Shown here piece by piece: positions 5,651 to 5,824 of a stretch of DNA of 5,824 nucleotides. Below the pieces are notes generated by a model, which saw only the letters and a program-made list of their open reading frames with translations, had not been told where the DNA came from and did no database searches. The first letter of the stretch is position 1; the number at the start of each line of letters is the position of its first letter. Made by a program: the position numbers and the translations under genes. The DNA is from Bryobacterales bacterium (GTDB lineage Bacteria; Acidobacteriota; Terriglobia; Bryobacterales; Bryobacteraceae), in assembly GCA_003139735.1 (NCBI GenBank), contig PLGA01000617.1:1-5824 (forward strand), read 5' to 3'.

Positions 5651-5760
5651 GGATTGGGTTCGTTTGGTGCGGCGTGGTGTGGCGCGTCCGGAAGCAACAG
5701 GAAAGCCGGCGTGGATTGGGTTCGTTCGGTGTATTTGCGCCGCATATGGGAAGAAGGCAG
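5651..5760. repeat. 110-bp composite direct repeat, copy 2 (two 17-bp cores)
   Basis: The second copy of the composite unit has cores at 5651-5667 (perfect) and 5713-5729 (one difference: TTCGG for TTTGG), again 62 bp apart. Its second half contains TATTTGCGCCG, as copy 1 has CATTTGCGCCG, and ends GGAAGAAGGCAG. The lack of any insertion or deletion between copies suggests a fairly recent duplication, or selection on spacing. Confidence 0.85.
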
Positions 5761-5781
5761 CGTCGAAACCCCGGATGTGGG

Positions 5782-5806
5782 GCAGGTTGGCCGGAAGGCA
5801 ACCTGC
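5782..5806. repeat. strong hairpin with GGAA loop
   Basis: GCAGGTTG (5782-5789) pairs perfectly with CAACCTGC (5799-5806). Past one bulged G (5790), CC (5791-5792) pairs with GG (5797-5798) and closes a GGAA tetraloop, a GNRA type known to stabilise RNA hairpins. A second short hairpin follows at 5810-5824. It may be a structured RNA end or a rho-dependent-like stop after the peptidase and repeat transcript. No U-tract is visible before the window ends. Confidence 0.5.
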
Positions 5807-5809
5807 GGG

Positions 5810-5824
5810 CCGATTGTTAATCGG
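5810..5824. repeat. short perfect inverted repeat at the window edge
   Basis: CCGATT (5810-5815) and AATCGG (5819-5824) are perfect 6-bp arms around GTT. It runs to the last base of the window, so the arms may extend further and any T-run that would make it a terminator would be out of view. Confidence 0.4.

Noticed and set aside
5477..5760. Possible CRISPR array
   Set aside because: Spacings of 62, 112 and 62 bp are irregular, the sequences between cores are themselves repeated, and no cas genes are seen.
5361..5820. Open frames through the repeat region (plus 5542-5820, minus 5361-5801)
   Set aside because: Their sequence comes from the DNA repeats (LGSFGAFAP or PNEPNP-like peptides), the divergence between repeat copies does not favour any reading frame, and no ribosome site is evident.

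Overview
The window looks like chromosomal DNA from a high-GC Gram-negative bacterium. The gene content and the style of the intergenic repeats suggest the phylum Acidobacteriota, possibly the Solibacter/Bryobacter group. That placement rests on my recognition of protein style and on the repeats that encode Asn-Glu-Pro-Asn-Pro-like peptides when translated. No rRNA or other marker gene is present to prove it.

Layout: (1) 1-917 has no intact gene. Its first 420 bases are about 54% G+C by hand count, visibly lower than the rest. It contains a short inverted repeat and, at about 627-798, a frameshifted scrap of a tyrosine recombinase. (2) 918-4490 is a tightly packed four-gene operon on the minus strand. 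In transcription order it holds an MlaE-type permease, an MlaF-type ATPase, an MlaD/MCE-domain substrate-binding protein and a ChbG/HpnK-family carbohydrate deacetylase. The three junctions are a 1-nt overlap (TGATG), a 2-nt gap and a 4-nt overlap (TTGA with a TTG start), so the genes are probably translationally coupled. (3) 4511-5461 is a divergently transcribed P1-family (DmpA/NylC-type) peptidase with an intact Asn-Thr autocleavage site. (4) 5462-5824 is non-coding and repeat-rich. It has two gapless 110-bp direct repeats 174 bp apart, each with two copies of a 17-bp core (GGATTGGGTTCGTTTGG), a GC-rich nested palindrome between them, and two hairpins at the window's right edge.

How the genes work together: MlaE, MlaF and MlaD form the inner-membrane core of an MCE lipid transporter, which moves phospholipid or another lipid between the inner and outer membranes. 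No MlaA, MlaB or MlaC is in view. The deacetylase is locked into the same operon by its overlapping start, which suggests that the cargo or its acceptor may be a glycosylated or N-acetylated lipid or an envelope polysaccharide; this is inference. The P1 peptidase faces the other way and shares a very short 5' region with mlaE, so the two are likely linked by promoter geometry rather than by function.

The most notable points are the ATPase, which lacks both the Walker B catalytic glutamate (Ser) and the switch histidine (Tyr); the MCE protein, with five C-terminal repeats of exactly 34 residues; the operon link between an MCE transporter and a ChbG/HpnK deacetylase; and the structured repeat region at the right end.
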